DNA of 36,758 bases from a bacterium (GTDB lineage Bacteria > Zixibacteria > MSB-5A5 > WJJR01), in contig DATMBC010000064.1 of assembly GCA_035559435.1 (NCBI GenBank), positions 1 through 36,758 of the forward strand, read 5' to 3'. Numbering within the stretch: the first letter of the stretch is position 1; the number at the start of each line of letters is the position of its first letter. The position numbers were made by a program, and so were the translations under genes. Below the pieces are notes generated by a model. It saw nothing but the letters and a program-made list of their open reading frames with translations, was not told the origin of the DNA and did no database searches. Below are positions 8,236 to 15,795 of the stretch, piece after piece.

Positions 8236-8283
8236 CCGGGATGTGTGATATAGTCTGAGTTAAGCCTTATTGCCACATCCCGG
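8236..8283. repeat. 10-bp inverted repeat upstream of the copy 1 promoter
   Basis: CCGGGATGTG (8236-8245) and its exact complement (8274-8283) flank 28 AT-rich bases, ending 22 bases upstream of the -35 at 8208-8213. It could be an operator or cruciform. No equivalent was seen before the copy 2 promoter. Confidence 0.45.
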
Positions 8284-8310
8284 CTATAAGCTCCCGCTCA
8301 CGGGCTGCAC

Positions 8311-8386
8311 AAAAAATGGGCAAAAAGAAGGGGGGGAAGGCCGAAGCCTTCCTCCCCTTGGCCGAACGGCGTTCCCGAAGGAACGC
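8311..8386 (-). terminator. Terminator region of copy 2
   Basis: Two hairpins follow the stop at 8396. The first reached is a 7-bp stem (8369-8375/8380-8386). The second is a strong stem (8331-8341/8346-8357, one bulge) with a TTCG tetraloop on the minus strand, followed by two T-rich tracts (complement of A-runs at 8322-8326 and 8311-8316). Confidence 0.85.
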
Positions 8387-8395
8387 TTGATGCCT

Positions 8396-11300
8396 TTAGA
8401 ACCGCCAGGCGCCGACCGGCCGATCGGCCGCATTGCCTGACACGTACGAGAGCAACTTCGCGATGTCGGCCCCGTCGTTCAGACCGTCGTTGTTCACGTC
8501 GCCGGAGTAGGCAGCCGGATAGATAAAGTTGCCACCCTGGAGCCAGCAAACGTCGGCCAGGTCGACCACGCCGTCATCGTTCACGTCGCCGCGCGCAAAG
8601 CCCGCCCAGCGGGCGGCACGCTTGGCCACGTCGGCGGCATTGGCTTCGATGACCAGCGGATCGTTGCTGGAGGCATCAACGCCAAAGACCGCCTGATGGA
8701 TCGCCGCGGACCCGTTCGGACCGAGACTGAACGGCTTGTTCACCAGCAGGCCCGATTTGTCCTCGTTGGTGGCGGGGTTGTGAATCTCCCGCGGACCGCC
8801 ATGCACCAGTTGCGACCAGACGGTCTGCAACTTGGAATCGGAGCCCATATCCCACGGCGCCGGGTCATAGACGTCGTTCGGGTTCGACAGGATCCAGATC
8901 TTGTGCGGAGAATCGAACGTCGGATCGACACCCGCGTACGTCGACGGCATGTTCGGGTTGAGCCAGCCATAAGCGATCGTGCCCACCGGACGCGACCAGA
9001 TGGCATAGCCGTTGAACACGTCGGAGACGATACCCATGTTGTCGGTCCCGGCGTTGACGTCCCAGTCGCAGAAGGTGCCGGCATGGATCGGGCCCTTGGC
9101 GACTGCATCACGGTTGGTCATCTCCCAACGGATCAACTTGAAGTCGCCATACAGCGGATCGTAGGCGCCCACTTCGGTCATCACAATATCCAGACCGATC
9201 GCGGCACCCGGCGTCCCCGGCGTGGCGGCAAAGTTGGTGTCGGAATAGGAGGCAATGACCTTCTCCCCATGAATGTCAACCGGCGTGCCCGGGCAGCCAC
9301 CGTCGCGATAGGCGCCGAGGACCACGTTGGTGACGTTATCGAAGCCGCAGGCACCCGAGGTCGGGGCGACGTTCGGCACGAAACGCTCCTGGTTGCCAAA
9401 CATGTCCATAAAGATCTGGGCGCCGTAGTCCGGGGCCGTCCCACCCGCCACGGAGTCGCCGGCAACAATCAGGGTGCCGTCAAACAGGTCGGCTCCCGGA
9501 CCAGTGGCGTCAGCAGCGAACAACCACTCGTCGCCGCCGTCGTCGCCGAGGGCGCCGTGGTTGAAGACCGTCTCGTAACTGCCGTCATTGTTGAAGGTTA
9601 GCGTGTCCTCAGCAAAGACGCAGCCGCCCTGATAAAGGATGTGGAATGTAGCCACCGGCGATCCGTCGAAGTTGAAATCCGGATCGTTCATGGTCAGCTC
9701 AATGTCATTGGCATCAGCGCCACGCCCCAGACCGGTACCGTCAAAGGTCCAGTCCAGACCCGCACTGCCGGCCGGCGCGATCGTCGTTGGGACCGGCGCG
9801 CCGCCAACCAACACGTTGGAGGTACGGATCATCGCGGCACCCGCCGCCATCGAGCGCGCGTCATTGCGGGTCGACAGCAGACTCTCGTTCGACGCCATGG
9901 CCGCCACTTCGCTGGTCATGAATTCACCGTCGACCTTGTCGGCGGTCAGCCCGGCCAGACGCTGGGCTTTCGTGAAGCCGGTGGTGAGGTAGTTGGTGTA
10001 GCCATCATATCCCGCTGTGGCAGAATTGATTGCCGTGCGGAAATTGATCGCGTCGCGCCGAGCGGAAGCCATGCCATCCGGGAGCGGATCGACGATGTTC
10101 AACGCGGTGATATTCAACGGCATGTCGCCGATGTTCATGAAAACATCGGACACGCTGTATGGATTCCCCGGGCCGGCGCCCAGCGGAACGACAACCGTCT
10201 CGTCGGTCTTGCACTGGATCAAACGCGGACGGGGACCGGCATTCAGCTTGTACGCCGAAACACGTCCACCCAGGCCGAACAACTGACGGATGCCGACCAC
10301 GGCGTAGCTGTCGCCCAGAGATGAGGTCGCCAGAGACGTGCCATTGACGATCTCTCCGCCGGTAATGAAGGGGAACTCGCGATACCACTCGGGCAACCCC
10401 GTCATGGCGTTGAACAACCACCAGCGGCCATTGCGATCGCCGGCGAACAGGAAGGCATCGCACGACAGCGTCACCGTCTGCGGAATCATGTAAACCGATA
10501 CGCCGCAGATGTTTTCGGCCGCGAAGTTGCGAGCCACCAAACCGAGGTCCTTGCTAACCTGCAAGAGGCCATAGCTGGGGTTGTCCAGCGGGAAGTACAC
10601 GAACCCACGGCCGATCGTCGGCGTGCCATACAGGCCGACACCCTGCGTGTTTGTCCAGACCACGGACGGAACCGCGCCGGAGACGTCGATCTTGTAGCGA
10701 TAGCCGAGGTTGTTGGCGTCCTTCGTGGCGCCATAGACGAAGTTGCCTTCGGTCGAAACACCCGACGGCCATCCTTCACCCGGGATGCCCACGAAGTTCC
10801 AGTCGATCGTGCCGGTTGCGGCATCGATCTGGTACAGCGAACCGGCCACGTTCGAGCCGCCGATCGCCGTGCCCACGTACAACTTACCGCCGTTGACCGC
10901 CGGGCCATGCTTGGCCGCCGCGTCCAGAATTACGGGGTTGGTCGCCCAGCCCGGATACAGGGCGCCGGTGGCCGCGTCGAACGCGTAGATCGCGCCGTTG
11001 CCGGCCGCTGGCTCGGTGCAGACAAACAGAACCGAGGTCCCGGCAATATCCACGACCTTGGAGGTGTTGAAGCGGTTCTGATGGATCAGGGGTGTGTTCC
11101 CCGGGTTCTTCGACCAGATCGTCGGCGAGGCCTCCAAGTTGGTCTCCAACGCCGAAATCGCGTTGAACGATCCGCCAGTGGCAAACACGACATCACGGCC
11201 CAGGGCATTGACATAGGCCACGGTGGTGTTGCCGCGGTTCGAGGAACCCATCTCCGGCGCGCCCTGCAACTGGGCGATGAAGGCGCCTGTGTTCAGATTG

Positions 11301-12985
11301 TAGGCGCGCACTTCCTGGTCGGAAGAGATGTAGACGATGTCATTGGCAATCGTCGGGTTGGTGAAGTTGGTCACGCGTGGCAGGGGCTGCGTCCAGGACA
11401 ACGTGACTTGATTGGGATCGCCCACATTGATGGACGAGGCCGAGGTCTGCCGCGCATCATGGGCAAACTGCGACCACTCGTCCGGTCCGGCCGAGGCGCA
11501 GTTTGATTCGATTGCCGGCAGAACTTCACGGCAGATCAAAGCGTCCCACACGAACTCGAAATTGCCGCCCGGCGTGCCGGAATAGTAGTTCCGCTCGCTG
11601 GTGTAGAGCCACTTCGGTCCAAGTGTCCCATCGTAATTCGGGAAAAAGAGCACCGAATGGCTTTCGTCAGGAGCCGGGAGGCATCCGGTCGTCGTCACCG
11701 GATCACCGGCCGGGAAGCCCGTGCCGTCACCAGCGGCCACGCCGCAGGTTACAAAGAAGTCGACCGTCGGTCCGCCGTTAAGCGTTCCGAAGACCAGATC
11801 GGGCAGCGGAACCACCGTCATCATCGGGTAGACGGTCGTAACGCCCGTCACCACAGTCGAATAGACCAGCGTGCCCGGGGTCGGCAGACCGCACTCAGGC
11901 GACGGGGGCCCGTCACCCAACCACACCTCGATCAGCAGATCGTCGGCACCCGGAGCGCCCGGATTGTACCGCAGAATCTGGATCTCCTTGAGGGTGTCGG
12001 CGCCAACCGCTTGGAAGCGAACGCCGGCCTTGGTGCGGCCGCTGTGAGAGCCCGACGGAATCGGGAAGTAAGTCGACCAATCGTCGTTGCCATCCACGAA
12101 ACGGCGCGCTTCGCCATCCGTGGCGCACGTGCTGGTCGGCGACGAGCAGGTGTACCAGAATTCGTAGGAGCAAGTGCCTGGCGTGCAATGCGTTGCCGGA
12201 TCGTCCGGGGTGTAGCCCTCGGCGAACACGATGTGCTCGAGGTTGTACGGTCCCGGAGAAGGCCAGGTGAAGTACTTGGACAATTCGTCCCAGCCGGTGC
12301 CGTAATCGTTAAACACGCCGCACGTGGCGCCCATCGGGCTGGCGTAACCGCCGTCGCAGCCCAAACGCAACGCGCCCGCGGTCGGAGCATAGTAGCCGGC
12401 GAAGAACGGCCCGCTCACGCAGCACTCGACCGGGAAGGGCATGTTGAAGAGATAGGTGGCCGCGGCGCCAAACGTCAGGCTATACAGCGGACCAGAACAC
12501 TGAATGCCGCCCGCCACCGGGGCCGGGGCAATGGCGCACTCCGCAGTGGAGGACACGCCGAAGACCAGCGGCTGGAAGGCAAAGGTGGCTGGGAACGGGC
12601 CGGCCGAAAACCGAAACACCGCGTTGGTTGCCGTGACGTCAAAGGACGGCGAGTTGGAACAGGTGCCGTTCCAACGGGCGGGATCCGACGGATCCTGATA
12701 GGCGGCGTAGAACTCATTGCCCGCATACCAGCCACCGACACTGTACGTGTAGGCACCCTGCCACCAACCGTCGCAGAATGTCCCCGGTACCGTGCGGTTC
12801 TGTCCGCCGTTCACCGTCACCAACGGGTCGGCCGAGACCTCGGGTGTCGGAGTAAATGCGGCCTTGCTCAGCCCGTTGCCGTAGACCTTGACCGGGACCT
12901 CGATCGGGCTGTCCGACGCGAAGACCGGCGTGGTCGCCAGCAACAAGGCGAGAGCCAGAACTGCAATGAAGAGTTTTTTGTGCAT
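8396..12985 (-). CDS. Giant secreted propeller/dockerin-like protein, copy 2
   Basis: This 1,529-residue paralogue of the 3194-7744 protein has the same order: signal peptide (residues 1-23, MHKKLFIAVLALALLL), a Cys-rich N-terminal region (about 25-500) clearly diverged from copy 1, a PQQ/WD-like propeller (about 500-915) almost identical to copy 1, an unassigned region, and a dockerin-like C-terminus (about 1465-1529: GDVNDDGVVDLADV, GDVNNDGLNDGADI, then PVGAWRF). The start is supported by AGGAGGA 8 bases upstream, and the whole start region matches copy 1. Conservation is mosaic: 110 bases (11178-11287 against 5982-6091) are identical, while the N-terminal third differs in length and sequence. 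That suggests gene conversion in the propeller or diversifying change in the N-terminal part. The function is unknown; a secreted, calcium-dependent binding protein is a reasonable inference. It may be transcribed separately from copy 1, since each has its own promoter. Confidence 0.85.
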   Translation of the reverse strand: MHKKLFIAVLALALLLATTPVFASDSPIEVPVKVYGNGLSKAAFTPTPEVSADPLVTVNGGQNRTVPGTFCDGWWQGAYTYSVGGWYAGNEFYAAYQDPSDPARWNGTCSNSPSFDVTATNAVFRFSAGPFPATFAFQPLVFGVSSTAECAIAPAPVAGGIQCSGPLYSLTFGAAATYLFNMPFPVECCVSGPFFAGYYAPTAGALRLGCDGGYASPMGATCGVFNDYGTGWDELSKYFTWPSPGPYNLEHIVFAEGYTPDDPATHCTPGTCSYEFWYTCSSPTSTCATDGEARRFVDGNDDWSTYFPIPSGSHSGRTKAGVRFQAVGADTLKEIQILRYNPGAPGADDLLIEVWLGDGPPSPECGLPTPGTLVYSTVVTGVTTVYPMMTVVPLPDLVFGTLNGGPTVDFFVTCGVAAGDGTGFPAGDPVTTTGCLPAPDESHSVLFFPNYDGTLGPKWLYTSERNYYSGTPGGNFEFVWDALICREVLPAIESNCASAGPDEWSQFAHDARQTSASSINVGDPNQVTLSWTQPLPRVTNFTNPTIANDIVYISSDQEVRAYNLNTGAFIAQLQGAPEMGSSNRGNTTVAYVNALGRDVVFATGGSFNAISALETNLEASPTIWSKNPGNTPLIHQNRFNTSKVVDIAGTSVLFVCTEPAAGNGAIYAFDAATGALYPGWATNPVILDAAAKHGPAVNGGKLYVGTAIGGSNVAGSLYQIDAATGTIDWNFVGIPGEGWPSGVSTEGNFVYGATKDANNLGYRYKIDVSGAVPSVVWTNTQGVGLYGTPTIGRGFVYFPLDNPSYGLLQVSKDLGLVARNFAAENICGVSVYMIPQTVTLSCDAFLFAGDRNGRWWLFNAMTGLPEWYREFPFITGGEIVNGTSLATSSLGDSYAVVGIRQLFGLGGRVSAYKLNAGPRPRLIQCKTDETVVVPLGAGPGNPYSVSDVFMNIGDMPLNITALNIVDPLPDGMASARRDAINFRTAINSATAGYDGYTNYLTTGFTKAQRLAGLTADKVDGEFMTSEVAAMASNESLLSTRNDARSMAAGAAMIRTSNVLVGGAPVPTTIAPAGSAGLDWTFDGTGLGRGADANDIELTMNDPDFNFDGSPVATFHILYQGGCVFAEDTLTFNNDGSYETVFNHGALGDDGGDEWLFAADATGPGADLFDGTLIVAGDSVAGGTAPDYGAQIFMDMFGNQERFVPNVAPTSGACGFDNVTNVVLGAYRDGGCPGTPVDIHGEKVIASYSDTNFAATPGTPGAAIGLDIVMTEVGAYDPLYGDFKLIRWEMTNRDAVAKGPIHAGTFCDWDVNAGTDNMGIVSDVFNGYAIWSRPVGTIAYGWLNPNMPSTYAGVDPTFDSPHKIWILSNPNDVYDPAPWDMGSDSKLQTVWSQLVHGGPREIHNPATNEDKSGLLVNKPFSLGPNGSAAIHQAVFGVDASSNDPLVIEANAADVAKRAARWAGFARGDVNDDGVVDLADVCWLQGGNFIYPAAYSGDVNNDGLNDGADIAKLLSYVSGNAADRPVGAWRF

Positions 12986-13417
12986 TTAATAAGTCCTCCT
13001 GAGTCAGAACTCAGATGTGAAGCTTCGTCAGGTTTCCCGTCGCCCGCCGTCCCCGTCCCATGTCGCCCCCACCTCGGGGCGCCATGTTCCGGTTATCGGC
13101 CATTCCGGCTGTCTGTCGAGTCGCTCTCGGCGACGGTGACCTTTACCAAGACTTCCGCAAACTCCCGGACCAAACCGTCGATCACCCACGATGTGACCAA
13201 TCTGAAGTTGGGTCCGATACGCCTGCTCGTGAATTCGTTGGTACTGCGACTTCACTCAGTCGCGGCGATGGATGACGGCCAAATCGACACGGGTAGGAGG
13301 AAATAAAACATCCCGCTCGGTTTACCGCCCTTTCCTCGCGAAAGGGAGCACCGTTCGGATGGGATTGTATTTCGAAGAGTCACCTGCGGTTCGTGACGCC
13401 GCCGGCTTCAAACGCTC
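12986..13417 (-). promoter_or_regulatory. Conserved 432-nt 5' leader of copy 2
   Basis: This is the counterpart of the 7745-8179 leader, running from the inferred start near 13417 to the ATG at 12985. Stems at the equivalent places are 13328-13334/13340-13346, 13246-13251/13258-13263 and 12999-13004/13009-13014; the last abuts the Shine-Dalgarno. The first stem has CCCTTTC/GAAAGGG where copy 1 has CCTTTCC/GGAAAGG, so pairing is kept despite base changes. Confidence 0.65.
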
Positions 13418-13423
13418 GACCCC

Positions 13424-13451
13424 AAGATACCCATCCCGCCCGACCTGTCAA
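13424..13451 (-). promoter_or_regulatory. Sigma70-like promoter of copy 2
   Basis: TTGACA (13446-13451), 16 bases and TATCTT (13424-13429) on the minus strand, the same as for copy 1. The spacer here is GC-rich (GGTCGGGC...), unlike that of copy 1, so conservation is focused on the hexamers. Confidence 0.75.
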
Positions 13452-13702
13452 CCGATTTAGTGATTTTCTGAACAAAATTCGCCAAGCGACGACTGTGCGT
13501 AACCGACCAGATACCAGAGTATTCTTATCGTCATTACAAGCCCTAAATCAACCCGTTTTGGTGGTATTTTGCCTGAATCTTGTGACGAGTAGAACGAATG
13601 TCATCAATTTCACTCCGCATTAGCACTGCCATGACTTCCCGGTTGCATTCGGTTCGACTACAGGAGTATTCTCGCCGATGGGGGGGGCAGTCTGATGCAC
13701 GG
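13452..13702. other. Divergent intergenic region
   Basis: About 250 AT-richer bases lie between the minus-strand promoter of copy 2 and the plus-strand gene at 13703. A weak plus-strand promoter may be TTGCAT (about 13643) with TATTCT about 18 bases on. A run of seven G (13681-13687) precedes the chosen start. No RNA gene or repeat was recognised. Confidence 0.35.
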
Positions 13703-14584
13703 ATGCATCCACGTCTGCCCATCTTCGCCGGCCTCCTGGTCCTCTTCCTGGCCACCGTCTCCGCCGCCCAGACCGTTCCTGACACCCAGTTCTGCGGCAC
13801 TGGCCCGATCAACAGTCGTTTCAGCGTCTCGGAGACTGTCGACAGCGCTCGTGTGGCAATACGCCTCCCCGATGCCCTCGCCGGCACCCTGATAACCTCC
13901 ATCCGCGCCTACTACCTCCAAGGCCAGCCCGACACCACCAGCGCGGCAACTTGGGCGGCTCACGCCGCTTTCGCTTGGGCATTGCACACTGGCAACGTGG
14001 ATCAACCTGGCCCGGTCGCCGACATTCCGACTGCGGTCTCTCTTTCCGCAAACCCCAATCTGCGTATCGGCGGCTGGGTGGAATCCCCGGTCAATTGGCA
14101 GATCCACTCCGGACCAACCTATTGGCTGGTAGGGTATTGGCAGCAGAATGCCGCGTTTGTGCGCCTGGGCGCCAACCAGTACAATCCTGACCTGACAACG
14201 ATGATCGGCTACGCCGATGGCGGCAGCGATGTCTGGATCGGCCACGCGGTCGGCTTGATGGTTGAAATCCACTATCTGCGCCCCGATCAGGGGCCGCCGA
14301 GCGGCATCTTCGATGATCCCGCCTCCGAGCCGGCGGGGGAGAGGGCTGTGGCCAGTGCCCGTCTCGAAGGCCCCCAACTGGTCGTATCCCTCGCCGACGC
14401 CTCAGCGCCCTACACGTTCTCCGTGGTTAACATCCTCGGCCAGACACTCGTCTCTGGCAGCGGTGCCGCTCCGACGGGAGAAATCCGACTTCCATGGAGC
14501 ATCCACCGCCCCTCCAGCGTATACTACTGCCGGATCGTCGCCGGAGGAGTGGTCACTACCATCCCGCTGGTGCACTTGAAGTAA
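13703..14584 (+). CDS. Secreted protein with a T9SS type A sorting-like C-terminus
   Basis: This is a 293-residue protein. The start at 13703 is chosen because it gives a compact signal peptide (MHPRLPIFAGLLVLFLATVS, cleavage after about AAQ). The open frame runs back to 13598, but that would bury the signal. The body (about residues 25-200) is beta-rich, with many Trp and Gly and no family I recognise. The last 80 residues resemble a T9SS sorting/FlgD-Ig-like fold (YTFSVVNILGQTLVSGS..., then VYYCRIVAGGVVTTIPLVHLK), similar in layout to the tags of the giant proteins but lacking the NYPNPFN signature. It is likely exported and perhaps anchored or released through type IX secretion. It is 29 bases upstream of the DUF1573 gene on the same strand, so the two are probably cotranscribed. 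Confidence 0.75.
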   Translation: MHPRLPIFAGLLVLFLATVSAAQTVPDTQFCGTGPINSRFSVSETVDSARVAIRLPDALAGTLITSIRAYYLQGQPDTTSAATWAAHAAFAWALHTGNVDQPGPVADIPTAVSLSANPNLRIGGWVESPVNWQIHSGPTYWLVGYWQQNAAFVRLGANQYNPDLTTMIGYADGGSDVWIGHAVGLMVEIHYLRPDQGPPSGIFDDPASEPAGERAVASARLEGPQLVVSLADASAPYTFSVVNILGQTLVSGSGAAPTGEIRLPWSIHRPSSVYYCRIVAGGVVTTIPLVHLK

Positions 14585-14613
14585 CGCTTGAGGATCTGTT
14601 ACGGGAGGACTGA

Positions 14614-15303
14614 ATGCTTCGTTCCAAGTTGTTGCTGTCGTGTGTCTTAATGCTCGTGTTCGCGGTCGCTGCCTCCGCCCAGCCCAAGCTCAAGATTGCC
14701 GAGGAGAACTTCGATTTCGGCTACACCCCCGAGGGGTTGCCGGTCATGCACAAGTACTGGGCGCACAATGTCGGCACCGACACGCTCAAGATCATCCGAG
14801 TACGTCCCAGCTGCGGTTGCACCAGTGTGCCCCTGACGAAAAACCGCCTGGCCCCGGGCGACTCGGTCAGTCTGGCCCTCAAATTCGACACCCGGCGGTT
14901 CAAGGGGAAGCTCTCCAAGACCGCCACGGTCGAAACGAACGATACCCTGACCACCGCCAACAAGCTCAAGTTCACCGCCGAGGTCGGGATGTTCGAAGGG
15001 ATCATGATCGCCAATCCGGCGATGGTTTACCTCGACACCCTGGGAAAGTCCGAGCAGGTGGTGATGATCAAGAACACCAGCGTGGCGCCCTACAAGATCA
15101 GCATCGCCTCGCCGCTTGAAGATTTCATGCACTTCGAATTGTCCACCACCGAGTTAGAGGGCAAGGGGGAGGCGGCAATCCTCATCCGCGCCACCCCGCA
15201 AACCCCGATCGGCGAGTACAATGCCTCCGTGACCCTTCATTTCGAAGGTCCGCAACCCCAAAACCTGACCATACCGGTTTATGGCGTAGGTTACTTGCCT
15301 TAA
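14614..15303 (+). CDS. DUF1573 domain secreted protein
   Basis: This 229-residue protein has a signal peptide (MLRSKLLLSCVLMLVFAVAASA, cleavage near residue 22) and a strong GGGAGGA ribosome binding site (14603-14609) before the ATG at 14614. The region FDFGYTPEGLPVMHKYWAHNVGTDTLKI followed by RPSCGCTSV is the hallmark of DUF1573: an Ig-like fold with a conserved CGCT motif, common in Bacteroidetes and related phyla. A second similar Ig-like half (about residues 125-229, MIKNTSVAPYKI) follows. The domain is thought to be periplasmic or surface-exposed, and its biochemical role is not established. It lies between the small secreted protein upstream and archease/rtcB 60 bases downstream; whether the RNA-ligase genes share its transcript is not clear. 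Confidence 0.85.
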   Translation: MLRSKLLLSCVLMLVFAVAASAQPKLKIAEENFDFGYTPEGLPVMHKYWAHNVGTDTLKIIRVRPSCGCTSVPLTKNRLAPGDSVSLALKFDTRRFKGKLSKTATVETNDTLTTANKLKFTAEVGMFEGIMIANPAMVYLDTLGKSEQVVMIKNTSVAPYKISIASPLEDFMHFELSTTELEGKGEAAILIRATPQTPIGEYNASVTLHFEGPQPQNLTIPVYGVGYLP

Positions 15304-15325
15304 AGCATCGCGCTATGTTCATTGG

Positions 15326-15360
15326 CTCGGCCCTCCGGCGCAACCACCGGAGCCGCCGAG
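15326..15360 (+). promoter_or_regulatory. Strong hairpin ending 3 bases before the archease start
   Basis: CTCGGC (15326-15331) pairs with GCCGAG (15355-15360), and CTCCGG (15333-15338) with CCGGAG (15347-15352), with a small internal loop and an 8-base terminal loop. The distal arm takes in the only purine-rich GAGG before the ATG at 15364, so it could restrain initiation. There is no T-run, so it is not an ordinary terminator. Confidence 0.5.
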
Positions 15361-15363
15361 GCA

Positions 15364-15795
15364 ATGTCTTTTAATTTCAAATACTTACCCGATGTGGCCC
15401 TCGCTGATGTCGCCTTCGAGGTCGAGGCGGACACATGGCAGGACCTGCTGGCCGGCGCGGCGGTCGCCACCACCGGGGTCATGGTCGATCTGAGCACCGT
15501 GATGCCCAGTCGGACACGCCATGTCGACTTGGTCGCCGATTCGCTGGAGTCGCTCGTGTATGACTGGCTGAGCGAGCTGGTCTATCTCAAAGACACCGAA
15601 GGACTTTTCGGACGCGACTTCAGCTTCGATGGCGGCGAGGCCCATGGCTGGCAAGTTACTGCGCACATCGTCGGCGAAACCATCGATCGCAAACGGCATC
15701 TGCTGGGACAAGATGTTAAGGCGGTGACCCTGCACCTGTTTGAAGCAGGAATTCAGAATGGCCGCTATCATGCCCGTGTGGTCCTGGATATATGA
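15364..15795 (+). CDS. Archease, protein cofactor of the RtcB ligase
   Basis: This 143-residue protein starts at ATG 15364; a TTG at 15322 would add a 14-residue, low-complexity extension through a hairpin and is less likely. The archease fold is recognisable from ADVAFEVEADTWQDLLAGAA near the N-terminus, SLESLVYDWLSELVYL in the middle (about residues 61-76), and GETIDRKRHLLGQDVKAVTLH near the C-terminus (about 103-123), whose D, H and K pattern is conserved. Archease activates RtcB for guanylylation and multiple turnover. The usual HTAD motif appears as ALAD, so the His is absent while the metal-binding Asp is kept. The stop codon overlaps the rtcB start by 4 bases (ATGA), which implies translational coupling and a shared role. 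Confidence 0.88.
   Translation: MSFNFKYLPDVALADVAFEVEADTWQDLLAGAAVATTGVMVDLSTVMPSRTRHVDLVADSLESLVYDWLSELVYLKDTEGLFGRDFSFDGGEAHGWQVTAHIVGETIDRKRHLLGQDVKAVTLHLFEAGIQNGRYHARVVLDI

Noticed and set aside
3194-12985. PQQ-dependent alcohol or glucose dehydrogenase as the function of the propeller proteins
   Set aside because: The blades resemble PQQ/WD repeats, but no cofactor-binding or catalytic pattern (such as vicinal Cys with the usual Trp-docking motifs) could be seen, and the N- and C-terminal regions are unlike those enzymes.
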